In this document: positions 17,043 through 24,674 of the stretch, piece by piece
How the letters are laid out: the number at the start of each line of letters is the position of its first letter
How positions within the stretch are numbered: the stretch's first letter is position 1
From: Aquabacterium humicola
GTDB taxonomy: Bacteria; Pseudomonadota; Gammaproteobacteria; Burkholderiales; Burkholderiaceae_C
Assembly: GCF_030167915.1 (NCBI RefSeq)
Contig: NZ_JARGNB010000001.1
Location: 124,001 to 188,000 of the forward strand
DNA length: 64,000 bases
Direction of reading: 5' to 3'
Translations under genes and position numbers: made by a program
Notes under the pieces: model-generated
Seen by the model: the letters and a program-made list of their open reading frames with translations, nothing else
Database searches by the model: none
Told to the model about the DNA's origin: nothing

Positions 17043-17780
17043 ATGAGTCAGAAAACGGCCTACGTCACCGGTGGCATGGGCGGCATCGGTACCGCGATCT
17101 GCCAGCGCCTGCACAAGGAAGGCTTCAAGGTCATCGCCGGTTGCGGCCCGAGCCGCGACTACAACAAGTGGCTCGACGAGCAGAAGGCGCTGGGCTACAC
17201 CTTCTACGCGTCGGTGGGCAACGTCGCCGACTGGGACTCGACGGTCGAGGCCTTCTCGAAGGCGGTCGCCGAGCACGGCACGATCGACGTGCTGGTGAAC
17301 AACGCCGGCATCACGCGCGACCGCATGTTCCTGAAGATGTCGCCCGAGGACTGGAAGGCGGTCATCGACACCAACCTGAACTCCATGTTCAACGTCACCA
17401 AGCAGGTGGTGCCGGGCATGGTCGAGAAGGGCTGGGGCCGCATCATCCAGATCTCGTCGGTCAACGGCGAGAAGGGCCAGGCCGGCCAGACCAACTACTC
17501 GGCCGCCAAGGCCGGCATGCACGGCTTCACGATGGCGCTGGCGCAGGAAGTGGCCAACAAGGGCGTGACGGTCAACACCGTCAGCCCCGGCTACATCGGG
17601 ACCGACATGGTGCGCGCGATCAAGCCCGAGATCCTCGAGAAGATCGTCGCGACCATCCCCGTGAAGCGCCTGGGCAAGCCGGAAGAGATCGGCTCCATCG
17701 TGGCCTGGCTGGCCAGCGAGGATTCCGGGTTCTCCACCGGTGCGGACTTCAGCTGCAACGGCGGGATGCACATGGGGTGA
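17043..17780 (+). CDS. phaB: acetoacetyl-CoA reductase (NADPH)
   Basis: Short-chain dehydrogenase that reduces acetoacetyl-CoA to (R)-3-hydroxybutyryl-CoA for PhaC. 245 residues, with the nucleotide-binding TGGMGGIG near the N terminus, NNAGITRD, a catalytic Ser in ISSVNG, and YSAAKAG (Tyr and Lys). The PhaB subfamily is supported by length, by close agreement with known PhaB sequences and by operon position. AAGGAG is present 9-14 nt upstream. Its end overlaps mnmH tail to tail by 32 nt. Confidence 0.96.
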   Translation: MSQKTAYVTGGMGGIGTAICQRLHKEGFKVIAGCGPSRDYNKWLDEQKALGYTFYASVGNVADWDSTVEAFSKAVAEHGTIDVLVNNAGITRDRMFLKMSPEDWKAVIDTNLNSMFNVTKQVVPGMVEKGWGRIIQISSVNGEKGQAGQTNYSAAKAGMHGFTMALAQEVANKGVTVNTVSPGYIGTDMVRAIKPEILEKIVATIPVKRLGKPEEIGSIVAWLASEDSGFSTGADFSCNGGMHMG

Positions 17781-18828
17781 GCAGGGCGCCGGCGGCGGCG
17801 CGCAGCGTCGCCGGGCCGGCATCCTGCAGCGCCACGGGCTGCGCGTCCGCGTAGCCCGCGTAGTGCCTGTCGATCGAGCGCAGGTACAGCGGATCGTAGT
17901 GCTGGTGCAGCAGCTGCGGCAGCAGCGCCGCCCAGTCGCCCGCCCGGGCCAGCGCCTGCCAGCGCGCGACGGTCTCCTTGCCGCGCAGCTCGACCAGCCC
18001 TTGCAGCAGCGCGCACAGCCGCTCCGGCTCGGCGATCAGCTCGGCGTAGTCGGCCATCAGCAGCTGCACACGCGCGGCGTCCGGCATGTCGACGCGGATG
18101 CAGCGCCCGGCCGCATGCATGCGGCTGATCAGCGCATCGGGCACCAGCAGCGTGCCGATCTTGCGGCTCTCGGATTCGACGAACACCGGCCGTGCGGGGT
18201 CGAGCTGCTGCAAGGCCTGCCACAGCAGCGTGTCGAAGCGCTTCTGCGCCGGCTGCGGCCGGTCGGCGAATCCGCCGAGCACCGAGCCGCGGTGCTGCGC
18301 GAGCCCCTCGAGATCCAGCACCTGCGCGCCTTCGGCCGCCAGCGCATGCAGCAGCCGCGTCTTGCCGCTGCCGGTGCGACCGGTCAGCACGTGGAAGTCG
18401 AAGCGCTGGGGCAGCGTCTGCAGGTCGTCGCGCACGCGGGCGCGAAAGGCCTTGTAGCCGCCGTCGAGGCGGGCCGTGCGAAAGCTGATCTGGTCGAGCA
18501 CCAGCGCCAGCGAGCCCGAACGCTGGCCGCCGCGCCAGCAGTAGACCAGCGGCAGCCACTCGCGCGGCTTGTCCTGCACCCAGCGCTCGAGGTGGTTCGC
18601 GATGTTGCGCGACACCAGCATCGCGCCGAGCTTGCGCGCGGCGAGCGGCGAGTCCTGCACGTACAGCGTGCCGACGACGCGCCGTTCCTCGTCGTCGAGC
18701 ACCGGCCAGTTGACGGCGCCGGGCAGGTGGTCCTCGGCGTACTCCGCCGGCGAGCGCACGTCGATGATGGCGTCGAAGCGCTGTAAGTCGCCGATCGTCG
18801 CCGGCGCAGGAACCGATTTCAAACTCAC
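17749..18828 (-). CDS. mnmH: tRNA 2-selenouridine synthase / geranyl-2-thiouridine synthase
   Basis: Converts 2-thiouridine at wobble position 34 of certain tRNAs to 2-selenouridine through a geranylated intermediate, using selenophosphate. 359 residues. An N-terminal rhodanese domain has the catalytic Cys97 in YCWRGGQRSGS, the same position number as in the E. coli enzyme. A P-loop domain follows (GRTGSGKT, 150-157). It starts at a GTG whose last two bases overlap the glnD stop (GTGA), so translation is likely coupled to glnD. Confidence 0.9.
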   Translation of the reverse strand: MSLKSVPAPATIGDLQRFDAIIDVRSPAEYAEDHLPGAVNWPVLDDEERRVVGTLYVQDSPLAARKLGAMLVSRNIANHLERWVQDKPREWLPLVYCWRGGQRSGSLALVLDQISFRTARLDGGYKAFRARVRDDLQTLPQRFDFHVLTGRTGSGKTRLLHALAAEGAQVLDLEGLAQHRGSVLGGFADRPQPAQKRFDTLLWQALQQLDPARPVFVESESRKIGTLLVPDALISRMHAAGRCIRVDMPDAARVQLLMADYAELIAEPERLCALLQGLVELRGKETVARWQALARAGDWAALLPQLLHQHYDPLYLRSIDRHYAGYADAQPVALQDAGPATLRAAAGALLTPCASRRCS

Positions 18829-21461
18829 TTGGGTGCCGCCAGCGCGTCGAGCAATTCGCTCTCGATCTGCAGCTGCGCACGCGTCTGCTGCAGCACCGGC
18901 CCGTCGACGAGGAAGGTGTCCTCGACGCGTTCGCCCAGCGTCGTGATCTTCGCCAGCTGCAGGTTCACATGGTGCTGCGCCAGCACGCGGGCGACGGCGT
19001 ACAGCAGGCCGGAGCGGTCGCTGGCGCTGACCGACAGCAGCCAGCGCTGCGCGCGTTCGTCGGGCCGCAGCGACACGCGCGGCAGGATCGGGAAGGACTT
19101 GACCCGGCGCGAGACCCGGCCGCGGCTGGGCTCGGGCAGCGGGCCGGTCGAGGCCAGCGCCGCGGCCAGCTGGTGCTCGATCAGCGAGATCAGGTCGCGG
19201 TAGCTCGCCTGGTCGCCTTCGTAGCCGGGCTTGACGATCTGGAAGGTGTCGAGCGCGTAGCCGGTCTTGCTGGTGTGGATCTTGGCGTCCTGGATCGAGA
19301 AGCCGGCGCCGTCGAAGTAGCCGCAGATGCGCGCGAAGGTGTCGGGCCGGTCGGGCGAATACACCAGCACCTGCAGCCCGTCGCCCACCGGCGACGGCCG
19401 TGCGCGCACCACCGGCACCTGGCCCTCGATGTGGCGCCACAGCGAACGCGCATGCCAGGCGATCTCGGTCGCGTCGTGGCGCACGAAGTAGCTCAGCTCC
19501 AGCGTCTTCCACAGCGGGCCCTCGGTGCCCGGCAGTGCCGAGTGCAGCGCGAGGATCTGCCGCGCTTCCTGCTTGCGCGCCTCGGTCTCGGCGTCGAGGT
19601 TGGGCTTGGCGCCGCCTAACGCGCCAAGGGTGCGGCGGTAGAGGTCCTCGAGCAGCTTGCCCTTCCAGGCGTTCCACACCTTCGGGCTGGTGCCGCGGAT
19701 GTCGGCCACCGTCAGCAGGTACAGCGCCGTCAGCCGCCGCACGTTGCCGACCTTCAGCGCGAAGGCGCGGATCACATCGGCGTCCGACAGGTCCTCCTTC
19801 TGCGCCACCGTGCTCATCGTCAGGTGGTGGCGAACGAGGAACTCGGCCAGCGCCGCGTCCTCGCGCGGCAGGCCGTGCTCGCGGCAGAAGCGGCGCACCT
19901 CGTCGCCGCCGAGCGTCGAGTGGTCGCCGCCACGGCCTTTCGCGACGTCGTGGAACAGCGCCGCGATGTAGAGGATCTCGGGCTTGTCCCACTCGCTCGC
20001 CAGCTGCGAGCAGAACGGGTACTCGTGCGCATGGTCGGCGATGAAGAAGCGGCGCACGTTGCGCAGCACCATCAGGATGTGCTGGTCCACCGTGTAGACG
20101 TGGAACAGGTCGTGCTGCATGCGCCCGACGATGCGCCGGAACACCCACAGGTAGCGCCCCAGCACCGAGGTCTGGTTCATCAGCCGGAAGGCGTGCGTGA
20201 TGCCCTGCGGCTGGCGCAGGATCTGCATGAACAGCGCGCGGTTCGCGGGGTCCTTGCGGAAGCGCGTGTCCATCACGTTGCGCGCGTTGTACAGCGCGCG
20301 CAGCGTGCGCGCAGACAGGCCCTTGATGCCCGCCGTCTGCTGGTAGACCAGAAAGGTCTCGAGGATCGCGTGCGGGTCCTCGACGTAGAGCTCGTCGCGC
20401 GCCACCTCGAGCATGCCGCTGCGGTCGAGGAAGCGCTCGTTGATCACGCGCATCGGCGGCGATTCGTTGCCGGCGATGCGTTCCTCGATGTTGAGCATCA
20501 GGATCTGGTTCAGCTGCGTGACCGCCTTGGCCGCCCAGTAGTAGCGGTGCATCAGCACTTCCGACGAACGCTGCGCCTTGCTCGCGGTGTAGCCGAAGCT
20601 CTCGGCGACGGCGGTCTGCAGGTCGAACACCAGCCGGTCCTCGCGCCGGCCGGCGATGGCATGCAGGCGCGCGCGGATGAGCTTCAGCGTGCCCTCGTTG
20701 CGCTGCAGCTGCTTGACCTCGAAGGGCGTGATCAGCCCGTTCGTCGCCAGCTCGCTCCAGCTGCGGCCGAGGCCAGCGGCGCGCGCCACCCACATCACCA
20801 CCTGCAGGTCGCGCAGGCCGCCGGGGCTTTCCTTGCAGTTCGGCTCCAGCGAGTAGGGCGTGTCCTCGTACTTGGTGTGGCGCTGGCGCAGTTCCAGCGT
20901 CTTCGCGCGATAGAACGCGGCCGGGTCCATCACCGCGGCGGTCGCGTGCTTGAAGTGGGCATACAGCCGCCGCGTGCCGCAGATCAGCCGCGATTCGAGC
21001 AGCGCCGTCTGCACCGTGACGTCGGCGCGCGCCTCGGCGACGCATTCGTCCACCGTGCGCACCGACGAGCCGATCTCCAGCCCGATGTCCCAGCAGGCGG
21101 TGATGAAGCCCTCGACCGACGCGCGCATCGAGTCGGTCGAGGCCGCGCCGCGCAGGCGCTCGCCCGGCAGGTGGTCCGGCAGCAGCACCAGCACGTCGAC
21201 GTCGGAATGCGGGAACAGCTCGCCGCGGCCGTAGCCGCCGACGGCCACCAGCGCCGCGCCCGTGGGCATGCCGGCGTTGCGCCAGAGGTCGCACAGCGTC
21301 GCGTCGACATGGCGCGTCAGCTGCTTCACGAGCCGCGTCGCGGCGGGCGCGCTGGCGCGGCTCTGCAGGAAATGCTCGATCAGCGCCTTCTTGCCGTCGC
21401 GCAATCGCGCGCGCAGCGTGGCGACTCCGCCGGCGGGCGTCGGCTGCGCGGCAATGAGCAT
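18825..21461 (-). CDS. glnD: [protein-PII] uridylyltransferase / uridylyl-removing enzyme
   Basis: Glutamine sensor that uridylylates PII proteins under nitrogen limitation and removes UMP under excess. 878 residues: nucleotidyltransferase motif GGYGRGELFPHSDVDVL (75-91), a central domain, an HD phosphohydrolase domain with HDVAKGRGGDHS near 505, and two C-terminal ACT domains (from about 690). It starts 4 nt after the map stop and ends in a 4-nt overlap with mnmH, so map-glnD-mnmH form one transcription unit. Confidence 0.96.
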   Translation of the reverse strand: MLIAAQPTPAGGVATLRARLRDGKKALIEHFLQSRASAPAATRLVKQLTRHVDATLCDLWRNAGMPTGAALVAVGGYGRGELFPHSDVDVLVLLPDHLPGERLRGAASTDSMRASVEGFITACWDIGLEIGSSVRTVDECVAEARADVTVQTALLESRLICGTRRLYAHFKHATAAVMDPAAFYRAKTLELRQRHTKYEDTPYSLEPNCKESPGGLRDLQVVMWVARAAGLGRSWSELATNGLITPFEVKQLQRNEGTLKLIRARLHAIAGRREDRLVFDLQTAVAESFGYTASKAQRSSEVLMHRYYWAAKAVTQLNQILMLNIEERIAGNESPPMRVINERFLDRSGMLEVARDELYVEDPHAILETFLVYQQTAGIKGLSARTLRALYNARNVMDTRFRKDPANRALFMQILRQPQGITHAFRLMNQTSVLGRYLWVFRRIVGRMQHDLFHVYTVDQHILMVLRNVRRFFIADHAHEYPFCSQLASEWDKPEILYIAALFHDVAKGRGGDHSTLGGDEVRRFCREHGLPREDAALAEFLVRHHLTMSTVAQKEDLSDADVIRAFALKVGNVRRLTALYLLTVADIRGTSPKVWNAWKGKLLEDLYRRTLGALGGAKPNLDAETEARKQEARQILALHSALPGTEGPLWKTLELSYFVRHDATEIAWHARSLWRHIEGQVPVVRARPSPVGDGLQVLVYSPDRPDTFARICGYFDGAGFSIQDAKIHTSKTGYALDTFQIVKPGYEGDQASYRDLISLIEHQLAAALASTGPLPEPSRGRVSRRVKSFPILPRVSLRPDERAQRWLLSVSASDRSGLLYAVARVLAQHHVNLQLAKITTLGERVEDTFLVDGPVLQQTRAQLQIESELLDALAAPK

Positions 21462-21465
21462 TCGA

Positions 21466-22269
21466 TCAGCCCGAGATGAAGGCCGGCGGCTTGGGCGAGC
21501 CTTCCGAGAGTGTCAGCACCTCGTAGCCGGTGTCGGTGACCACGATGGTGTGCTCCCACTGCGCCGACAGCGAACGGTCCTTGGTGACGATGGTCCAGCC
21601 GTCGCCCATCTCGCGGATCTCGCGCCGGCCGGCATTGATCATCGGCTCGATCGTGAACACCATGCCGGGCACCAGCTCCTCGAGCGTGCCGGGGCGGCCG
21701 TAGTGCAGCACCTGCGGCTCCTCGTGGAACTTGCGGCCGATGCCGTGGCCGCAGAACTCGCGCACGATCGAGAAGCCGTTCGCCTCGGCGAAGGTCTGGA
21801 TCGCATGGCCGATGTCCCCGAGCCGCGCGCCCGGCTTGACCTTCGCGATGCCCTTCCACATCGCCTCGTAGGTGAAGCTGCACAGGCGCTTGGCGGCGAT
21901 CGACCCTTCGCCGACGACGAACATGCGGCTGGTGTCGCCGTGCCAGCCGTCCTTGATGACGGTCACGTCGATGTTGACGATGTCGCCGTTCTTCAGCGGC
22001 CGGTCGTTCGGGATACCGTGGCAGACCTGGTGGTTCACCGACGTGCAGATCGACTTCGGGTACGGGATGTAGCCGGGAGGCGCGTAGTTCAGCGGTGCCG
22101 GCGTGCCGCCCTGCACATGCACGATGTGGTCGTGCGCCAGCTTGTCCAGCTGCTCGGTCGTGACGCCGGGCTTCACGTGCCCGGTGAGCATGTCCAGCAC
22201 TTCGGAGGCCAGGCGGCCGGCGATGCGCATGCCCTCGATGTCGGCAGCGGTTTTCAGGGTGATCGACAT
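21466..22269 (-). CDS. map: methionine aminopeptidase, type I
   Basis: Removes the initiator Met from nascent proteins. 267 residues with the five metal ligands in NIDVTVIKDGWHGDTS (two Asp), GHGIGR (His), TIEPM (Glu) and QWEHT (Glu). First gene of map-glnD-mnmH. It has no Shine-Dalgarno; a GATAAT hexamer lies exactly 8 nt before the ATG, so it may be made from a leaderless mRNA. Confidence 0.96.
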   Translation of the reverse strand: MSITLKTAADIEGMRIAGRLASEVLDMLTGHVKPGVTTEQLDKLAHDHIVHVQGGTPAPLNYAPPGYIPYPKSICTSVNHQVCHGIPNDRPLKNGDIVNIDVTVIKDGWHGDTSRMFVVGEGSIAAKRLCSFTYEAMWKGIAKVKPGARLGDIGHAIQTFAEANGFSIVREFCGHGIGRKFHEEPQVLHYGRPGTLEELVPGMVFTIEPMINAGRREIREMGDGWTIVTKDRSLSAQWEHTIVVTDTGYEVLTLSEGSPKPPAFISG

Positions 22270-22277
22270 GGGGCGGG

Positions 22278-22283
22278 ATTATC
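22278..22283 (-). promoter_or_regulatory. -10-like hexamer 8 nt before map (possible leaderless promoter)
   Basis: Minus-strand GATAAT, then CCCGCCCC, then ATG at 22269. Identical hexamer and spacing to the PAS sensor at 1569. No recognisable -35. Confidence 0.45.
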
Positions 22284-22295
22284 CCACCCGGCCTT

Positions 22296-22667
22296 TCACG
22301 CTGCCGGCGGGGGGCCGGGGGTCAGCAACCGCGCGCTCCCGGCGACGATGTCGCGGGCCAATTGCACCATCTGGGTGCGCTCAGTGCGGGCCTGGCGGCG
22401 CAGTGCATCAAAAGCGTGCTCGGGCGACAGCCCGTGGCGTTCCATCAGCATGCCGACCGCGGTGGCGATGCTGCGGCTGGTCTGGATCGCCTGCTGCCAG
22501 GTGGCGTGCCGCTGCGCGAGCTCGCTGGTTTCGAGCAACGCAAAGTCGGAGTCTTGATGACCGTCGATGTCGGTGCGGACTTCGTAGCCGGCCGCCTGCA
22601 ATAGGCGCGCCAATTCGTCGCGCAGTGCCGTGTCGGTCACCGCCAATTGGAATCGGGGTCGCTTCAT
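22296..22667 (-). CDS. ANTAR-domain RNA-binding regulator
   Basis: 123 residues. The C-terminal half has the ANTAR three-helix pattern (IATAVGMLMERHGLSPEHAF, then LRRQARTERTQMVQLARDIV). ANTAR proteins bind paired hexaloop RNA hairpins and prevent premature transcription termination, often of nitrogen-metabolism genes (NasT type). The N-terminal 50 residues are short for a receiver domain and show no acidic pocket, so phosphorylation is unlikely. The start at 22667 has AGGAGAG upstream; an in-frame ATG at 22754 lacks one. It sits 26 nt upstream of the map start on the same strand. No target is identified. Confidence 0.8.
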   Translation of the reverse strand: MKRPRFQLAVTDTALRDELARLLQAAGYEVRTDIDGHQDSDFALLETSELAQRHATWQQAIQTSRSIATAVGMLMERHGLSPEHAFDALRRQARTERTQMVQLARDIVAGSARLLTPGPPPAA

Positions 22668-22996
22668 TCCTCTCCTGCCGCCGTTTTCTTCTACGGGGGG
22701 CATTGCGAGGAACGCCCGACCCGTGGGTGGATCTGTCGGGCCCTGCGACTGCAACCGCTTTCAACATGATGCGCGGAGCGCGCGCGCGAATCAACCATTC
22801 TTCTGCGTCGCAATCGGGTTGAAAGCGACATGTCATCCTTCTTGTTCAGGAGATTGCCCGCCCCGCGTGGCCGGCACGATGCCGGCACTCGCAACCGAGA
22901 CCCCGTTGCCCACGTGTTCCGGCTCATGCCGCCGACGCGAATCCGCCACACGGATTCCCGAGTTCGGCGGTGTTCGAGCCCTCGCAGGGAGGTCTC
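22668..22996. other. 329-nt intergenic region between divergent ANTAR and chemoreceptor genes
   Basis: The only gene-free stretch above 300 nt. It contains a perfect 10-bp inverted repeat, CGCTTTCAAC at 22756-22765 and GTTGAAAGCG at 22818-22827, plus the two ribosome binding sites at its ends. No sigma-28 flagellar promoter, no tRNA and no convincing paired-hexaloop ANTAR target were seen. Confidence 0.6.
22756..22827. repeat. 10-bp inverted repeat, candidate operator or RNA stem
   Basis: CGCTTTCAAC (22756-22765) and its exact reverse complement GTTGAAAGCG (22818-22827) lie 62 bp apart, about six helical turns, start to start. Could be two half-sites for one regulator or a long-loop stem in the ANTAR gene leader. 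Confidence 0.4.
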
Positions 22997-24577
22997 ATGA
23001 ACTTCATTCGCCATTGGCGCATCGGCGCCCGGCTCGGTGCGGGATTCGCCGCGGTGCTCGCCTTGACGGCCCTCATGGCCATTGCCGCCGTGATGCGGCT
23101 GCAATCCATCGGCGACGGCACCGAACAGATCGTCGAGAAGGAGTGGGTCAAGGCCCAGGCCGCGTCGACCCTGACGGCCCTGACGCGCGCCAATGCGCAG
23201 CGCACGATGGAGTTGTTCTTTCACGACGACAAGGCCCGGCTCGCGAAGGTGCGCGAGCTGATGGCCGCCAACCGGCAGCACATCACCGAGGCGCTGGAGA
23301 CGCTCGACAAGCTCGTCTACCTGCCCGAGGGCCGCGCACTGATGGCGCGCATCAAGGACCGGCGCGGCGCCTTCGTGGCCTCGTTCACCAAGGTCGACCA
23401 GCTGCTGCAGCAAGGCGATCGCGACGAGGCCACGCGGCGCCTCATCGGCGAGACCCTGCCGGCCATCGAGGCCCTGCAGGCCGAGGTCCAGGCGCTCAGC
23501 GCGCTGCAGGGCCAGCTCGCGACGAGCGCGGGCCGGCGCATCGAGCACACGGTCGCCACGACGCGCGACCTGATGCTGGTGCTGGGCCTCGTCGCGCTGG
23601 TCGTCGGCACCGGCTTCGCGTGGTGGCTGACGCGCTCGATCACGCGGCCCATCGGCGACGCGGTGCGCGTGGCCGAGACGGTGGCCGCCGGCGACCTCGG
23701 GTCGCGCATCGAGGTGAACGGCCGCGACGAGACCGCACAGCTGCTGGGCGCGCTGCGCCGGATGAACGAGAGCCTGGCGAACGTCGTCGGCACCGTGCGA
23801 CGCAGCAGCGACTCGATCGCCACCGGCTCGGGTCAGATCGCCGTGGGCAACCAGGACCTGTCGCAGCGCACCGAGGAGCAGGCCTCCAGCCTGCAGGAAA
23901 CCGCCGCGTCGATGGAGCAACTCAACAGCGCGGTGCAGAACAACGCCGACTCGGCGCGCCAGGTCGCGCAGCTCGCACGCTCGGCCACCGAGGCGGCGCA
24001 GCGCGGCGGCGACGTCGTCACCCAGATGGTGCAGACCATGGAGCAGATCAGCGACGCGAGCCGCCGCATCGGCGACATCATCGGCGTCATCGACGGCATC
24101 GCGTTCCAGACCAACATCCTCGCGCTCAATGCCGCGGTCGAGGCGGCGCGGGCCGGCGAGCAGGGCCGCGGCTTCGCGGTCGTCGCCAGCGAGGTGCGCA
24201 CGCTGGCGCAGCGCAGCGCCGCGGCGGCGCGCGAGATCAAGACGCTGATCGGCGCCAGTGCCGAGAAGGTCGAGCTCGGCGGCCAGCAGGCCGGCAGCGC
24301 GGGCCAGGCGATGGAGGACATCGTCGCGCAGGTCAGGCGGGTCGACGACCTGATCTCCGAGATCACGGCGGCCACGGTGGAGCAGTCGACCGGGCTCGAC
24401 CAGGTCGGCACCGCGATCGGCCAGCTCGACCAGGTGACGCAGCAGAACGCGGCGCTGGTTGAGGAATCGGCGGCCGCGGCGGAGAGCCTGCGCCAGCAGG
24501 CGCAGCGGCTGGTCGAGGCGGTGTCGGTGTTCCGGCTCGACGGCAGCGACGAGCGGCACCCGGCGCACGCGGTGTAG
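22997..24577 (+). CDS. methyl-accepting chemotaxis protein
   Basis: 526 residues of Tar/Tsr topology: membrane helix at about 13-33, periplasmic four-helix-bundle-type sensor (about 34-190), second helix (about 191-212), HAMP domain, and the cytoplasmic signalling domain with the conserved hairpin tip ([20 protein letters not shown]). The C terminus (ERHPAHAV) lacks the NWETF-type CheR/CheB tether. Ligand unknown. The start at 22997 is set by GGGAGG 6 nt upstream. No chemotaxis or flagellar genes are adjacent. Confidence 0.95.
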   Translation: MNFIRHWRIGARLGAGFAAVLALTALMAIAAVMRLQSIGDGTEQIVEKEWVKAQAASTLTALTRANAQRTMELFFHDDKARLAKVRELMAANRQHITEALETLDKLVYLPEGRALMARIKDRRGAFVASFTKVDQLLQQGDRDEATRRLIGETLPAIEALQAEVQALSALQGQLATSAGRRIEHTVATTRDLMLVLGLVALVVGTGFAWWLTRSITRPIGDAVRVAETVAAGDLGSRIEVNGRDETAQLLGALRRMNESLANVVGTVRRSSDSIATGSGQIAVGNQDLSQRTEEQASSLQETAASMEQLNSAVQNNADSARQVAQLARSATEAAQRGGDVVTQMVQTMEQISDASRRIGDIIGVIDGIAFQTNILALNAAVEAARAGEQGRGFAVVASEVRTLAQRSAAAAREIKTLIGASAEKVELGGQQAGSAGQAMEDIVAQVRRVDDLISEITAATVEQSTGLDQVGTAIGQLDQVTQQNAALVEESAAAAESLRQQAQRLVEAVSVFRLDGSDERHPAHAV

Positions 24578-24596
24578 CCGGGCGCGGCGCCTGCAT

Positions 24597-24620
24597 CCGG
24601 GCGTGCTTCGGCACGCCCGG
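24597..24620 (+). terminator. 10-bp hairpin with UUCG tetraloop after the chemoreceptor gene
   Basis: CCGGGCGTGC-TTCG-GCACGCCCGG, a perfect 10-bp stem closed by an extra-stable tetraloop, 20 nt after the mcp stop. There is no T tract after it; it probably stops transcription or protects the 3' end upstream of the purL promoter. Confidence 0.6.
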
Positions 24621-24638
24621 CGGCCGGTCGGGGGTCCC

Positions 24639-24644
24639 TACAAT
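24639..24644 (+). promoter_or_regulatory. candidate -10 element of purL
   Basis: TACAAT, a five-of-six match to the sigma-70 consensus, 30 nt before the purL ATG and just after the terminator-like hairpin. No clear -35 is seen at 16-18 nt. Confidence 0.4.
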
Positions 24645-24674
24645 CCCGGGTTTCCCCCGAAGGCCCTCTCCAGC

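Noticed and set aside
22828-22996. Sigma-28 flagellar promoter before the chemoreceptor
   Set aside because: No TAAA/GCCGATAA-like pair at the right spacing was found.
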